A DNA stretch of 64,000 nucleotides from Paenibacillus sanguinis 2301083 = DSM 16941 (GCF_000374825.1 NZ_KB895385.1:62001-126000), one strand, 5' to 3'; positions 17,357-25,512 are shown, counted from the stretch's first letter. Numbers and translations: made by a program. The notes: generated from the letters alone by a model not told the origin.

Positions 17357-17728
17357 TTATCGAGTAGGAAGTAAAAGAACGTCGCCTGCTTGAATTTTAC
17401 TGGTCTCCAGACCATTTGCCCGCTTCAGCTTCTCTACATAAATACGCGTATCCTGATTTGCCGGTTTATGAGCTACAGCTATCTCCCATAACGTGTCTCC
17501 CGACATCACAACCACTTGGGCAAGCTCTGTCTCTATCGACTTGTCGTCCGATGAAGCGGCTAAAGCCGTTACGACGCCGGTGCAAGTGACAACCAAAACA
17601 ACCAATAAAGTAATCATTTGAAAAAACCGGAGATTAGGCCAGGTGCTCTTATGTAAAACTCGCTCAACCACGGGACGACGTAAAGAGGGTTGCTCGTAGA
17701 TACTCCGATAAGAACTATATTTCAACAT
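17357..17728 (-). CDS. yneA: YneA-like cell-division suppressor with LysM domain
   Basis: Short membrane protein expected to block septation during the SOS response. One transmembrane segment (FFQMITLLVVLVVTCTGVV) is followed by a LysM domain: VVVMSGDTLWEIA through IQAGDVLLLP, the cell-wall-binding part. Start assigned to the ATG at 17728, nine bases after GGGGGT; an ATG at 17737 is also possible. It is divergent from lexA, as in Bacillus, and shares its LexA-box array. About 123 aa, somewhat longer than Bacillus YneA because of the basic N-terminus. Confidence 0.82.
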   Translation of the reverse strand: MLKYSSYRSIYEQPSLRRPVVERVLHKSTWPNLRFFQMITLLVVLVVTCTGVVTALAASSDDKSIETELAQVVVMSGDTLWEIAVAHKPANQDTRIYVEKLKRANGLETSKIQAGDVLLLPTR

Positions 17729-17742
17729 AAAAATCATACCCC

Positions 17743-17756
17743 CAAACAAATGTTCT
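17743..17756. promoter_or_regulatory. Weak LexA box near yneA start
   Basis: CAAACAAATGTTCT, a degenerate match to CGAACNNNNGTTCG, located just upstream of the yneA start codon. Confidence 0.4.
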
Positions 17757-17779
17757 CATTTCATGCTTTGAATATATCA

Positions 17780-17793
17780 CGAACATTTGTTTG
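17780..17793. promoter_or_regulatory. LexA (SOS) box 1
   Basis: CGAACATTTGTTTG, one mismatch in the half sites of the Gram-positive SOS box, in the yneA/lexA intergenic region. Confidence 0.8.
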
Positions 17794-17809
17794 ATTCAAT
17801 ATCTTTTTA

Positions 17810-17823
17810 CGAACATTTGTTCT
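17810..17823. promoter_or_regulatory. LexA (SOS) box 2
   Basis: CGAACATTTGTTCT, the best match in the array, 30 bases from box 1, so on nearly the same DNA face. Confidence 0.85.
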
Positions 17824-17845
17824 TTTTTATTTTCGCCTCATAATT

Positions 17846-17859
17846 AGAACTAATGTTTG
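17846..17859. promoter_or_regulatory. LexA (SOS) box 3
   Basis: AGAACTAATGTTTG overlaps the predicted -35 region of lexA. Confidence 0.65.
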
Positions 17860-17885
17860 TACGAACGGAAGTTCTATGTTATAAT
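17857..17885 (+). promoter_or_regulatory. lexA promoter
   Basis: TTGTAC (17857-17862), 17-base spacer, TATAAT (17880-17885), 36 bases before the lexA ATG. LexA boxes 3 and 4 overlap it, consistent with autorepression. Confidence 0.7.
17862..17875. promoter_or_regulatory. LexA (SOS) box 4
   Basis: CGAACGGAAGTTCT lies in the spacer of the lexA promoter. Confidence 0.75.
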
Positions 17886-17920
17886 TTTCCCAAACATTAC
17901 TAAATGGGGTTGATCCGAAA

Positions 17921-18547
17921 ATGTCAAAGGTATCAAGCCGTCAGCAGGCTATTCTTGAGTTTATAAGAAATGAAGTGCGGGCTAAGGGATATCCTCCTTC
18001 CGTACGTGAGATCGGTGAAGCCGTTGGACTGGCCTCCAGTTCTACTGTTCATGGACATCTGGATCGGTTGGAGAAGAAGGGCTTTATTCGGCGCGATCCA
18101 ACGAAGCCTCGGGCCATTGAGCTTCTAGGTCAGGAGGACTCGGAGAATTATAACTTGTTCTCTCATAGCGTAGCTCGTGTTCCCGTTGTGGGAAAGGTCA
18201 CTGCCGGGATGCCGATAACCGCCACAGAGAATATTGAGGATTACTTTCCACTCCCTGAGCATTATGCAGGTGGTGCAGAGATCTTTATGCTTGCCGTCGT
18301 CGGCGACAGCATGATTGAAGCAGGTATACATAGCGGAGATTACGTCATCGTCCGTCAGCAGCAAACAGCTAACAACGGAGAGATCGTTGTAGCTATGACA
18401 GAAGAAGATGAAGCTACCGTCAAGACCTTTTACAAGGAGAAGGACCATATTCGTCTCCAACCAGAGAATTCCTCCATGGAACCCCTTCGTCTGAAGCATG
18501 TTACGATTTTGGGCAAAGTCATTGGATTGTTCCGCGACTTGCATTAA
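17921..18547 (+). CDS. lexA: LexA SOS repressor
   Basis: Represses DNA-damage genes and self-cleaves when RecA is activated. Winged helix at residues 1-70 ([22 protein letters not shown] recognition region). The cleavage site is Ala95-Gly96, the catalytic pair Ser130 ([10 protein letters not shown]) and Lys168 (ATVKTF). 208 aa, standard length. A promoter overlapped by LexA boxes indicates autoregulation, and a terminator follows directly. Divergent yneA is the expected co-regulated gene. Confidence 0.97.
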   Translation: MSKVSSRQQAILEFIRNEVRAKGYPPSVREIGEAVGLASSSTVHGHLDRLEKKGFIRRDPTKPRAIELLGQEDSENYNLFSHSVARVPVVGKVTAGMPITATENIEDYFPLPEHYAGGAEIFMLAVVGDSMIEAGIHSGDYVIVRQQQTANNGEIVVAMTEEDEATVKTFYKEKDHIRLQPENSSMEPLRLKHVTILGKVIGLFRDLH

Positions 18548-18549
18548 TG

Positions 18550-18595
18550 ACAAATAGGACAAAACGTGATGATCCATCCGTTTTGTCCTGTTTGT
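18550..18595 (+). terminator. lexA terminator
   Basis: Stem AGGACAAAACG / CGTTTTGTCCT with flanking ACAAA/TTTGT pairs, starting within a few bases of the lexA stop. Confidence 0.75.
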
Positions 18596-18638
18596 TATCA
18601 TACTCATCTAGCCCCATCCTATGGCTGTCCTCCCCACA

Positions 18639-18794
18639 TCATTCCTCCCAGCGGAGATCCAGCAATTGGGGCGTATACCCCGTTTTTTCACGACGTCCTC
18701 TTGTACTCCAACCCAAGCCGGAGCGTTCCGATACCCACCATAACTTTAGTCTGGAGCGCCGCCGTTGGTACCTCTTCAATTCACTTATCGCCAT
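18639..18794 (-). CDS. Small basic orphan protein (51 aa)
   Basis: Open frame beginning MAISELKRYQRRRSRLKLWW and rich in Arg, Lys and Trp. Its main support is an excellent ribosome site, CCAAGGAGGTTGAAGCT, directly before the ATG. No family recognised; it could be a DNA/RNA-binding small protein or a remnant. Sits between lexA and the 98-aa orphan gene. Confidence 0.4.
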   Translation of the reverse strand: MAISELKRYQRRRSRLKLWWVSERSGLGWSTRGRREKTGYTPQLLDLRWEE

Positions 18795-19093
18795 AGCTTC
18801 AACCTCCTTGGCTATAAGTTGCCCATCTTTGAATAAATCATGTAAATGTTTAGCATTTTCAGAAATTAAAAAATTACCTACATTGGATATTAATTATTTC
18901 CTTCAAACTGAATATGCTGGTTTATAAAGTTTTGATAAGAACGCAGAATTACCGATATCCATTTACATTGTGTTCCTTAACTCAATGAGAAATTACAAGG
19001 GTATATAAAAACGATAAATAAACGGTGCTTCAGGTTTAGGGGTGAAGAATTGCTGTGTCACCTTCACCGTGTATTAATTTAAACCCCTAACTC
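18795..19093. other. Gene-free AT-rich gap
   Basis: No convincing reading frame, hairpin or promoter seen; AT-rich sequence between two orphan genes. Confidence 0.4.
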
Positions 19094-19390
19094 TTATTTG
19101 TCAAAATAACTATTCATTGTATCCCACATTCGATTAAATGCATTTCGTTCCATAGAGTGACTAACATGCAGCAGCTCCGGCTTATCATTAGTCGTTGGAT
19201 CAAAAGCCAAGAACTCCTCACGAGTAGGACAAACATAACACTTTCTGTTCATTAACATTTCAATTTTATTTTCAAATGGGCGATCCAACAATTTAACAAC
19301 AGCAATATTCCCCTCTCTGTACTTCGTCGCTGAGTAATGAATAAGAAAATATCCTTGTTCAAATCGGTATTCAACCGGATAACCTGTCAT
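19094..19390 (-). CDS. Orphan 98-aa protein
   Basis: Unrecognised soluble protein; contains two cysteines close together (RKCYVCPTREEF) and no membrane segment. Start ATG has a GGAGGTATATT ribosome site, so it is probably translated. Located in the accessory patch between lexA and glnA. It might be an immunity-like or hypothetical accessory protein, but nothing in the sequence proves this. Confidence 0.55.
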   Translation of the reverse strand: MTGYPVEYRFEQGYFLIHYSATKYREGNIAVVKLLDRPFENKIEMLMNRKCYVCPTREEFLAFDPTTNDKPELLHVSHSMERNAFNRMWDTMNSYFDK

Positions 19391-19481
19391 AATATACCTC
19401 CAGATTCTTCTCCTGTGTTTTCATACAATTCTGTAAGTCATTGTAATGTCATATCAGCAGTATATCGTATATCCTCTGGAA

Positions 19482-19609
19482 TCAGTAACACATACCTTCC
19501 GGATAATACTCTTTATGTGCCTTGATATATTCATGCTTTCCGCAGCCGTTTCTAACGAATCAGAAGGGAGATACACCCCGACTCTCCAAAAATCGGTATG
19601 CCTTAACAT
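19482..19609 (-). pseudogene. Possible frameshifted small gene
   Basis: An ATG at 19609 with a GAGGGGATTCAG site reads HTDFWRVGVYLPSDSLETAAE. A one-base shift then gives KHEYIKAHKEYYPEGMCY and a stop at 19482. The unshifted frame runs on to 19454 with less protein-like sequence. The two halves together look like one small protein with a frameshift. Family unknown. Confidence 0.25.
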
Positions 19610-19685
19610 CTGAATCCCCTCTACCCGGGTATTGCCTCCTTATCAATAAATCCTGCCCTTCAGTCTGATGTCCTCCATCCGTTCC

Positions 19686-19728
19686 GTAAACGAACAAAAG
19701 GCCAGCTCCGGCCCTTTTGTTCGTTTAC
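19686..19728. terminator. Bidirectional terminator in accessory patch
   Basis: Sixteen-base stem with arms GTAAACGAACAAAAGG and CCTTTTGTTCGTTTAC; no gene is close on its left, so it may belong to a lost gene or to the 219-aa gene on the right. Confidence 0.75.
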
Positions 19729-19820
19729 CCTCCAAACCCTTATTATTCGTGGTTTCTGCCCTATTTCCTTACCATTATGTTTTTAAAAATCATTAGGTTC
19801 TAGAAGTTCAAATTATCCAT

Positions 19821-20480
19821 TCATTTGTTATATTTCTGATCAAGACGTTCTTTTCGCACTTTTTCATAATCATTTCGTAGCTTAACTCTTTCCTTTTCTT
19901 CATTTATACTTTTTCCCATTAAATCATTTTGTTCCTCTTTTTTTTCTTCAATTACTTCATTAATTAGGTTATTGATTGAAAAATACTTTCGCGATGTATA
20001 TAAAATTACTATTGATATAAAAACCATCAAGATCATAAATGATAAAAATAAAATTGTAATTTCTCTGAAATTCCTTAATATTTCCTCACCTTTAAGTTCT
20101 GCCGTCTTTAAAATAATTTCTTCACCTTGAGATTTTTTAGTTTTAGAGACATTCCATTCTTCCTCTATTCCTTTCAATCTTAACTGAGCAATATCATCAA
20201 TTATTGCATTATTAAAATTTAATTGGTTCTGATTAGACGTAGTAACAATACTTATAAAAAGTGAGATAATTAAACTTAAAACCGAAAAGACATAACTAAT
20301 GGACTTATACCACTCGCTTAATGCATTGGCATCCGATTTTAATGTCCTTAATTCATTTAAATCCCTCTTTTTTAGATCTTCTTTCATTTCATGTTGTTTG
20401 TTTAAAGAACTCCTCCAAGAAAGAAGCCTTATATTATATTTTTTCTTTAGAAAATCCTCAATATTTTTGAATTTTTCCAT
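19821..20480 (-). CDS. AT-rich orphan membrane protein with coiled coils
   Basis: 219 aa, Lys/Glu/Asn-rich and encoded by visibly AT-rich DNA unlike its neighbours. Predicted layout: charged N-terminal helix, transmembrane segment ~62-80 (VFSVLSLIISLFISIV), a loop of ~60 residues, second transmembrane segment ~142-162 (ITILFLSFMILMVFISIVIL), then a ~55-residue highly charged coiled coil. Good ribosome site ATAAGGTGATG. Composition and position next to an IS200 remnant suggest horizontal transfer. Two-membrane-helix proteins of this type occur as phage-defence or toxin effectors, but no diagnostic motif is present. Confidence 0.6.
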   Translation of the reverse strand: MEKFKNIEDFLKKKYNIRLLSWRSSLNKQHEMKEDLKKRDLNELRTLKSDANALSEWYKSISYVFSVLSLIISLFISIVTTSNQNQLNFNNAIIDDIAQLRLKGIEEEWNVSKTKKSQGEEIILKTAELKGEEILRNFREITILFLSFMILMVFISIVILYTSRKYFSINNLINEVIEEKKEEQNDLMGKSINEEKERVKLRNDYEKVRKERLDQKYNK

Positions 20481-20589
20481 TTTTTCATCACCTTATGTAA
20501 TTGTTGATTAATTTCTTTCGTACCGACTTTTTATTTACACACAATTTTTCGTTATTTTATTTCCAAATAGCACGGGAATATAGTCATAA

Positions 20590-20716
20590 CCACCGGCTAA
20601 GCCGGTGGCTTCCATCAGCCCTATAAGGGCATGGTACTAGCAAGCGCCTAAGAAGGCGCACTGAAAGTCTGCCAACCGCGAGCGGTCTCGGGCATGCCCC
20701 TTTAAGGGGCTTTTTT
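20590..20716 (+). ncRNA. Chain of hairpins ending in a plus-strand terminator
   Basis: Five consecutive hairpins: 20590-20608, GCCCTATAAGGGC at 20618-20630, GCGCC/GGCGC at 20644-20659, CCGCGAGCGG at 20676-20685, and GCCCCTTTAAGGGGC at 20696-20710 followed by six T. On the plus strand the last is a textbook intrinsic terminator. This suggests a short structured transcript antisense to the transposase 3' end, or an element-encoded regulatory RNA. Confidence 0.35.
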
Positions 20717-21180
20717 ACTTGCCCTTTCCTACCGACTCACCCGTAAACGGGTTGAACAGTTCTTTCATCGTGAGTTGTTCGTAGTTCTTATCTTCTGTTA
20801 GCTAATTCTGAATGTATTCGGCTATCGCTTTCCTGTTACGTCCTACCGTATCCACAAAGTATCCTCTACACCAAAACTGTCGATTTCCATAGCGATACTT
20901 TAGATTGGCAAACTTATCGAAGATCATGAGCGAACTTTTTCCTTTCAAGTATCCCATAAATTCCGACACACTTAACTTAGGTGGGATACTCACCAGCATG
21001 TGTATACGGTCTGGGCATGCCTCCGCCTCATGAATCTCCACACCTTTTCTCTCACTCTCGTATGATTTTTCCGATTTCTCTTTTCAATTTCCCATAAATT
21101 ACTTGTCGTCTGTACTTTGGTGCAAATACAATATGGCATTTGCAGTTCCAGCGGGTATGTGCTAGACTGCTCTTATCCAT
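20715..21180 (-). pseudogene. IS200-type transposase TnpA, double-disrupted
   Basis: Reads from an ATG at 21180 with a strong AAGGAGGACAAGAG site: WNCKCHIVFAPKYRRQVIYG then a frameshift after KIIRE, where about five bases appear missing. The second frame continues with EIHEAEACPDRIHMLVSIPP (His-hydrophobic-His of the HUH nuclease as HML) to AEYIQN, then an in-frame TAG at 20802, after which LTEDKNYEQLT to FNPFTGES continues in frame. The catalytic-Tyr region (GRNRKAIAEYIQN) is present. Two lesions make it inactive. Confidence 0.85.
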
Positions 21181-21316
21181 TTCTCTTGTCCTCCTTGATT
21201 TCATGATGCGGTTGGCAGACCGGCTATCATTTTATCATAATAAATCAAGGGATTTTTACTCATAGCTATAAGCTTTCCTGAACCCCCAGTCGAACTGGGG
21301 GTTTTCTGATACAAAA

Positions 21317-21346
21317 AAACCCTCACACCTTACGGCGCAAGGGTTT
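21317..21346 (-). terminator. glnA terminator
   Basis: On the minus strand AAACCCTTGCGCC-GTAA-GGTGTGAGGGTTT with G-U pairs in the inner stem, followed by a run of T, six bases after the glnA stop. Confidence 0.75.
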
Positions 21347-21352
21347 CCCCAA

Positions 21353-22690
21353 TTAATACAAAGTCATATATTGATCTCTTTCCCATTGATGCACTTGCGT
21401 ACGGAAGATATCCCACTCAATTTCCTTCAGCTCGTAGAAATGAGTCAAGGCATGTTCGCCAAGCGCTTCGCTAACTACTTCGCTGCGCAGCATTTCGCCA
21501 AGTGCTTCCTTGAGATCTGATGGCAAGCTAGGAATACCTTCCTCCACACGTTCTTCTTCGGACATGATGTAAATGTTGCGGTCCACGGGCTCAACCAGCG
21601 GAAGCTCTCTACGAATACCGTCAAGGCCTGCTTTGAGCATAACAGCCAGTGCCAGATACGGGTTGGCTGCCGGGTCCGGATTACGGACCTCAACGCGAGT
21701 GCTAAGACCGCGGGAAGCCGGAATACGAATCATCGGGCTACGGTTGCTGGAAGACCAGGCCACGTAGCAAGGTGCTTCATAACCAGGAACCAGACGTTTG
21801 TAAGAGTTGACAGTCGGATTGGTAATCGCCGCCATAGCGCGGGCATGCTTCAGGATACCAGCCATGTAATAACGGGCTTCCTCACTAAGACCAAGCTTGT
21901 CACTCTCGTCATAGAAAGCATTGACATTGTCTCTGAACAACGATTGGTGACAGTGCATCCCCGAACCGTTAACGCCAAACAAAGGCTTAGGCATAAAGGT
22001 CGCATGCAATCCATGTTGGCGAGCTACTGTCTTAACAACCAGCTTGAAGGTTTGAATTTGGTCAGCAGCTTTAATTGCACTTGCATATTTAAAGTCAATC
22101 TCATGTTGGCCAGGAGCTACTTCATGGTGAGAAGCCTCAATTTCAAAGCCCATTTCCTCCAGAGTCAATACGATCTCGCGACGGCAATTCTCACCCAAAT
22201 CGGTTGGTGCCAGGTCAAAATAGCCACCCTGATCGTTAAGTTCAGTTGTCGGGTTCCCCTTCTCATCCGTCTTGAACAGGAAGAATTCAGGTTCAGGACC
22301 TACGTTCATCGACGTATATCCCATCTCTTCGGCTTCCTTCAAGACACGCTTCAGAATACCCCGCGGGTCGCCAGCGAATGGCGTCCCATCAGGCATGTAC
22401 ACATCACAAATCAGACGGGCCACACGATCTTCAGTAACCCAAGGGAAGATAACCCAGGTATCCATATCCGGGAAAAGATACATATCGGATTCCTCAATAC
22501 GAACATAACCTTCGATGGAGGAGCCGTCAAACATCATTTTATTTTCCAAAGCTTTCTCCAATTGGCTTACCGGGATTTCGACATTTTTAATCGTCCCTAG
22601 CAAATCCGTAAATTGCAAACGGATAAAGCGTACGTTTTCTTCTTTGGCAATGCGCAAAATGTCTTCTTTGGTGTATTTCGAATAACTCAC
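21353..22690 (-). CDS. glnA: Glutamine synthetase type I
   Basis: Makes glutamine from glutamate and ammonia with ATP. GTG start at 22690 chosen because a GGGAGAGG ribosome site lies five bases upstream; the longer frame would use up that site. 445 aa, equal to the Bacillus enzyme. Motifs: [10 protein letters not shown] (latch), [39 protein letters not shown] region and RNRSPMIR-type region as [13 protein letters not shown]. Second gene of the glnRA operon, 23 bases after glnR. Regulated through GlnR boxes before glnR; feedback-inhibited GlnA itself controls GlnR/TnrA in Bacilli. Confidence 0.97.
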   Translation of the reverse strand: MSYSKYTKEDILRIAKEENVRFIRLQFTDLLGTIKNVEIPVSQLEKALENKMMFDGSSIEGYVRIEESDMYLFPDMDTWVIFPWVTEDRVARLICDVYMPDGTPFAGDPRGILKRVLKEAEEMGYTSMNVGPEPEFFLFKTDEKGNPTTELNDQGGYFDLAPTDLGENCRREIVLTLEEMGFEIEASHHEVAPGQHEIDFKYASAIKAADQIQTFKLVVKTVARQHGLHATFMPKPLFGVNGSGMHCHQSLFRDNVNAFYDESDKLGLSEEARYYMAGILKHARAMAAITNPTVNSYKRLVPGYEAPCYVAWSSSNRSPMIRIPASRGLSTRVEVRNPDPAANPYLALAVMLKAGLDGIRRELPLVEPVDRNIYIMSEEERVEEGIPSLPSDLKEALGEMLRSEVVSEALGEHALTHFYELKEIEWDIFRTQVHQWERDQYMTLY

Positions 22691-22713
22691 ACGAACCTCT
22701 CCCAACATTTAAA

Positions 22714-23124
22714 TTATTTTTTGAAAAAACGGGACAACTCTCCCTGGATCAGAGACACCTGACCAGGCTTGCTTCCTGATACCAATTGCTGCTTTAGCAT
22801 ACGATAGATTTGCGAATCCGTCATCTCCCGACGTTTCTCTTCCGTATCCTTCGTAATCACAGTTGCTTCCTGGGACTCCCGGGACATCGGGTTCATCACC
22901 TGCTTAATGCCTGCGATATTAACACCTTTATCGATGAGTCCTTTAATTTCAAGCAAGCGTTCCACGTCGTTCAGGGAGAACATCCGCTGATTTCCCGACG
23001 TGCGGGCAGGCACGATAAGCTCATGCTGCTCATAGTATCTAATTTGTCTTGCGGTCAAATCCGTAAGCTTCATCACAATGCCAATAGGAAACAAGGCCAT
23101 ATTTCTGCGAATTTCCTCACTCAT
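22714..23124 (-). CDS. glnR: GlnR nitrogen repressor (MerR family)
   Basis: MerR-type repressor of nitrogen genes. Winged helix at ~12-75 with LTDLTARQIRYYEQHELIVPARTSGNQRMFSLNDVERL, characteristic of GlnR/TnrA; the C-terminal tail (SLIQGELSRFFKK) is the GlnA-sensing type. Start ATG at 23124, nine bases after GGAAGG. Directly upstream of glnA and autoregulated through two GlnR boxes. Confidence 0.95.
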   Translation of the reverse strand: MSEEIRRNMALFPIGIVMKLTDLTARQIRYYEQHELIVPARTSGNQRMFSLNDVERLLEIKGLIDKGVNIAGIKQVMNPMSRESQEATVITKDTEEKRREMTDSQIYRMLKQQLVSGSKPGQVSLIQGELSRFFKK

Positions 23125-23159
23125 CGCTATCAACCTTCCAGTTAAGTTATCATGAACCT

Positions 23160-23188
23160 ATCATATGTCAGTTATCCTAACATGTCAA
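23160..23188 (-). promoter_or_regulatory. glnRA promoter
   Basis: Perfect TTGACA (23183-23188), 17-base spacer, TATGAT (23160-23165) on the minus strand. The spacer is filled by a GlnR box. Confidence 0.85.
23166..23182. promoter_or_regulatory. GlnR/TnrA box in glnRA promoter spacer
   Basis: TGTCAGTTATCCTAACA fits TGTNA-N7-TNACA exactly and lies between -35 and -10. Confidence 0.85.
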
Positions 23189-23194
23189 TAGATG

Positions 23195-23211
23195 TGTTAG
23201 GATAACTTACA
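23195..23211. promoter_or_regulatory. Second GlnR/TnrA box
   Basis: TGTTAGGATAACTTACA fits TGTNA-N7-TNACA, seven bases upstream of the -35 element and overlapping the stop codon of the preceding gene. Confidence 0.8.
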
Positions 23212-24460
23212 ACAAGTTGCGATCCTTCATAGTCTGCAGCGCAGTGAGCAGGCCAAATTTGACATGTGAATAGGTTAATCCTCCTTGCATATAGGCGATA
23301 TACGGGGCACGGATGGGAGCATCTGCCGAAAGCTCCAGACTTCCTCCCTGGATAAAGGTTCCGGCGGCCATGATCACCGGATGTTCGTACCCGGGCATGT
23401 CCCATGGCTCTGGAACAACATGACCGTCCACCGCTGCCGCCCGCTGTATCCCTTGAACGAAGGCAATCAGTTGCTCCGGTTGACTAAAGGAAATGGCCTG
23501 AATCAGATCGGTCCGCGGGTCCTTCCATCCTGGTCGGCTCTCGAAGCCGGCCTGCTCGAACAATGCGGCTGCCAAAATGCTGCCTTTGACCGCTTGTCCC
23601 ACAATGGTGGGAGCCAGGAATAATCCCTGATAGATTCCGCGTGTGGCCCCCAGCATCGCTCCTACCTCTCCGCCGATTCCCGGTGCCGTCAAGCGATAGG
23701 CGGCAAGCTGTACCAACTCAGATCGGCCACATATGTATCCCCCGGTCTCCGCCAGACCTCCGCCTGGGTTCTTGATGAGAGATCCGGCCAGCAAATCGAC
23801 TCCAACCTGTGTGGGCTCCTGCTTTTCCGTAAATTCACCGTAGCAGTTGTCAACAAATACAATCACATCGGATTTGATAGCCTTTACACGCTCCACCATG
23901 TCACCAATCTGAGCTACCGTAAAGGAGTCGCGCCAGTCATATCCCCGGGACCGCTGAATGCCGATAACCTTGGTCCGTTCGGTCATTTTCGCTTGCACGG
24001 CATCCCAATCTACTCCTCCACTGGGCAATAAGGCGGTCTCGCCATAGGCAATACCGAAATCCTGAAGCGAGCCGCTGCCATCCCCGGGTTCTCCTATCAC
24101 CTTATGCAAGGTATCATACGGACGTCCTGTAATATAAAGCAATTCATCTCCAGGACGCAACACACCAAACAATGCGGTGGCAATCGTATGTGTTCCAGAG
24201 GCAAAATGCGGCCGGACCAGGGCCGCCTGGGCGCCGAACACGTCCGCATAGACCAGATCCAGCACCTCACGTCCGCGATCATTATAGGCATACCCGGTAG
24301 AGCCTGCAAAATGATAATCGCTAACCTGATGGCGCTGGAATGCCTCGATGACTTTCCATTGATTCTGATCGACGATCCGGTCAATATCTCGAAAACGTTC
24401 TTCTACCTGCCGTTCTGCGGCTTCCAACCAATGTACGATTTCTTCTGCAAATACTGCCAT
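23207..24460 (-). CDS. ynbB: YnbB-like PLP-dependent enzyme (methionine gamma-lyase / aluminium-resistance family)
   Basis: Fold-type I PLP enzyme of 417 aa in the aluminium resistance/YnbB group. HFASGTHTIATALFGVLRPGDELLY is the cofactor cradle, DNCYGEFTE the aspartate region, and GSLIKNPGGGLAETGGYI holds the PLP lysine. Reaction not firmly established; a C-S lyase activity is the usual annotation. Start has a GGGAGAGG site. Immediately upstream of glnR as in Bacillus subtilis, but the hflX (ynbA) gene usually between spoVK and ynbB is absent. Confidence 0.88.
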   Translation of the reverse strand: MAVFAEEIVHWLEAAERQVEERFRDIDRIVDQNQWKVIEAFQRHQVSDYHFAGSTGYAYNDRGREVLDLVYADVFGAQAALVRPHFASGTHTIATALFGVLRPGDELLYITGRPYDTLHKVIGEPGDGSGSLQDFGIAYGETALLPSGGVDWDAVQAKMTERTKVIGIQRSRGYDWRDSFTVAQIGDMVERVKAIKSDVIVFVDNCYGEFTEKQEPTQVGVDLLAGSLIKNPGGGLAETGGYICGRSELVQLAAYRLTAPGIGGEVGAMLGATRGIYQGLFLAPTIVGQAVKGSILAAALFEQAGFESRPGWKDPRTDLIQAISFSQPEQLIAFVQGIQRAAAVDGHVVPEPWDMPGYEHPVIMAAGTFIQGGSLELSADAPIRAPYIAYMQGGLTYSHVKFGLLTALQTMKDRNLL

Positions 24461-24510
24461 GCTTAAGTTACCTCTCCCTTAACCGGTTCGTTCCTGTTGT
24501 TATAATCCGT

Positions 24511-25512
24511 TCACCCTATTGGGTTCGTTGATGCACTCTTTTTGTCCAGCTTCATGTCCTCGGTACGAATTGTCATCAGCTCCAGCCTTCCCGGCGAGCC
24601 ACCGGCATACTGGTTCAACAGCCGTACCGCTTGCTGCCGCACAGAACGCTCAATAACATTGCGAACATAGCGGGCATTGCTGAATATTTGCTCGCTTTCA
24701 CACTTCTCCCGCAGCAGATGCTGCTTCAGCTTGAGTATGGCTTGCGGCATTAGAATATAGTCGCGTTCCTTGGCCATGCCCTCGGCAATTTGGATAAGCT
24801 GATCAATGGTATAATCGGGAAAATCCATCTGAATCGGAAAGCGGGAAGGCAAGCCTGGATTAGTAGCCAAAAAAAAGTCCATCTCATCGGAATAGCCGGC
24901 CAGAATCAGAATGAATTGATTCTTGTGATCCTCCATCGCCTTGACTAGAGTATCGATCGCTTCCTTGCCGAAATCCTTCTCCCCGCCGCGAGCCAAGCTG
25001 TAAGCTTCGTCAATAAACAATATACCACCCAGCGCCTTCTTCACCAAATCGCGTGTCTTCTGCGCCGTATGACCGATATATTCACCCACCAGATCAGCTC
25101 GTTCCACCTCGATCAAATGGCCTTTGCTGAGTACTCCCAGACGTTGAAACATTTTGGCGACAATGCGCGCTACCGTAGTTTTACCCGTTCCCGGATTTCC
25201 CTTGAATACCATATGATAAACCTGCGTCCCGGACAGCAGTCCCGCCTCAGAGCGCATCGATGCAATTTGTAGCAAGGCGTAAATTTCATACATCAGCTCT
25301 TTAATATGATCCAAGCCAATCAGGTGATCCAGTTCTTTTTGAATTTCTGCAAAAAGGCCCTGTTGCGGTGAGGGCTTTGCAGCAGACTGTGGTTCGCTAT
25401 CAGGTACAGCTTGGGAAACGACCGGCGGTTCGCTGCTGCGCAAGATGACATTGATCTGCCGGGAAGGTCTCTCCTCAGGGGAGCCGCTTCTGGCCATAAC
25501 ACGCCCAGACAT
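24511..25512 (-). CDS. spoVK: Stage V sporulation protein K (CbxX/CfqX AAA ATPase)
   Basis: AAA+ ATPase of 333 aa needed late in sporulation. Walker A FKGNPGTGKTTVARI near residue 110, Walker B GILFIDEAYSLARGGEKDFG near 165, sensor NPGLPSRFPIQ near 220. The N-terminal ~65 residues are proline/serine-rich and variable. Starts at an ATG with an AGAGGTGATTACCT site. Upstream of ynbB-glnRA, consistent with Bacillus gene order. Confidence 0.92.
   Translation of the reverse strand: MSGRVMARSGSPEERPSRQINVILRSSEPPVVSQAVPDSEPQSAAKPSPQQGLFAEIQKELDHLIGLDHIKELMYEIYALLQIASMRSEAGLLSGTQVYHMVFKGNPGTGKTTVARIVAKMFQRLGVLSKGHLIEVERADLVGEYIGHTAQKTRDLVKKALGGILFIDEAYSLARGGEKDFGKEAIDTLVKAMEDHKNQFILILAGYSDEMDFFLATNPGLPSRFPIQMDFPDYTIDQLIQIAEGMAKERDYILMPQAILKLKQHLLREKCESEQIFSNARYVRNVIERSVRQQAVRLLNQYAGGSPGRLELMTIRTEDMKLDKKSASTNPIG

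Larger units (their letters stand above)
20585..21310 (-). mobile_element. IS200/IS605-type insertion element, inactivated
   Basis: A transposase remnant (20715-21180) lies between two terminal hairpins: CCACCGGC-TAA-GCCGGTGG at 20590-20608 and AACCCCCAG-TCGA-CTGGGGGTT at about 21282-21304. Subterminal hairpins instead of inverted repeats are the rule for IS200/IS605. Exact ends are estimates. It has inserted between glnA and the AT-rich orphan gene. Confidence 0.75.

Noticed and set aside
18547..18927. Plus-strand frame starting at the lexA terminator
   Set aside because: Starts inside the terminator hairpin, no ribosome site, and overlaps the opposite-strand frame that has a strong site.
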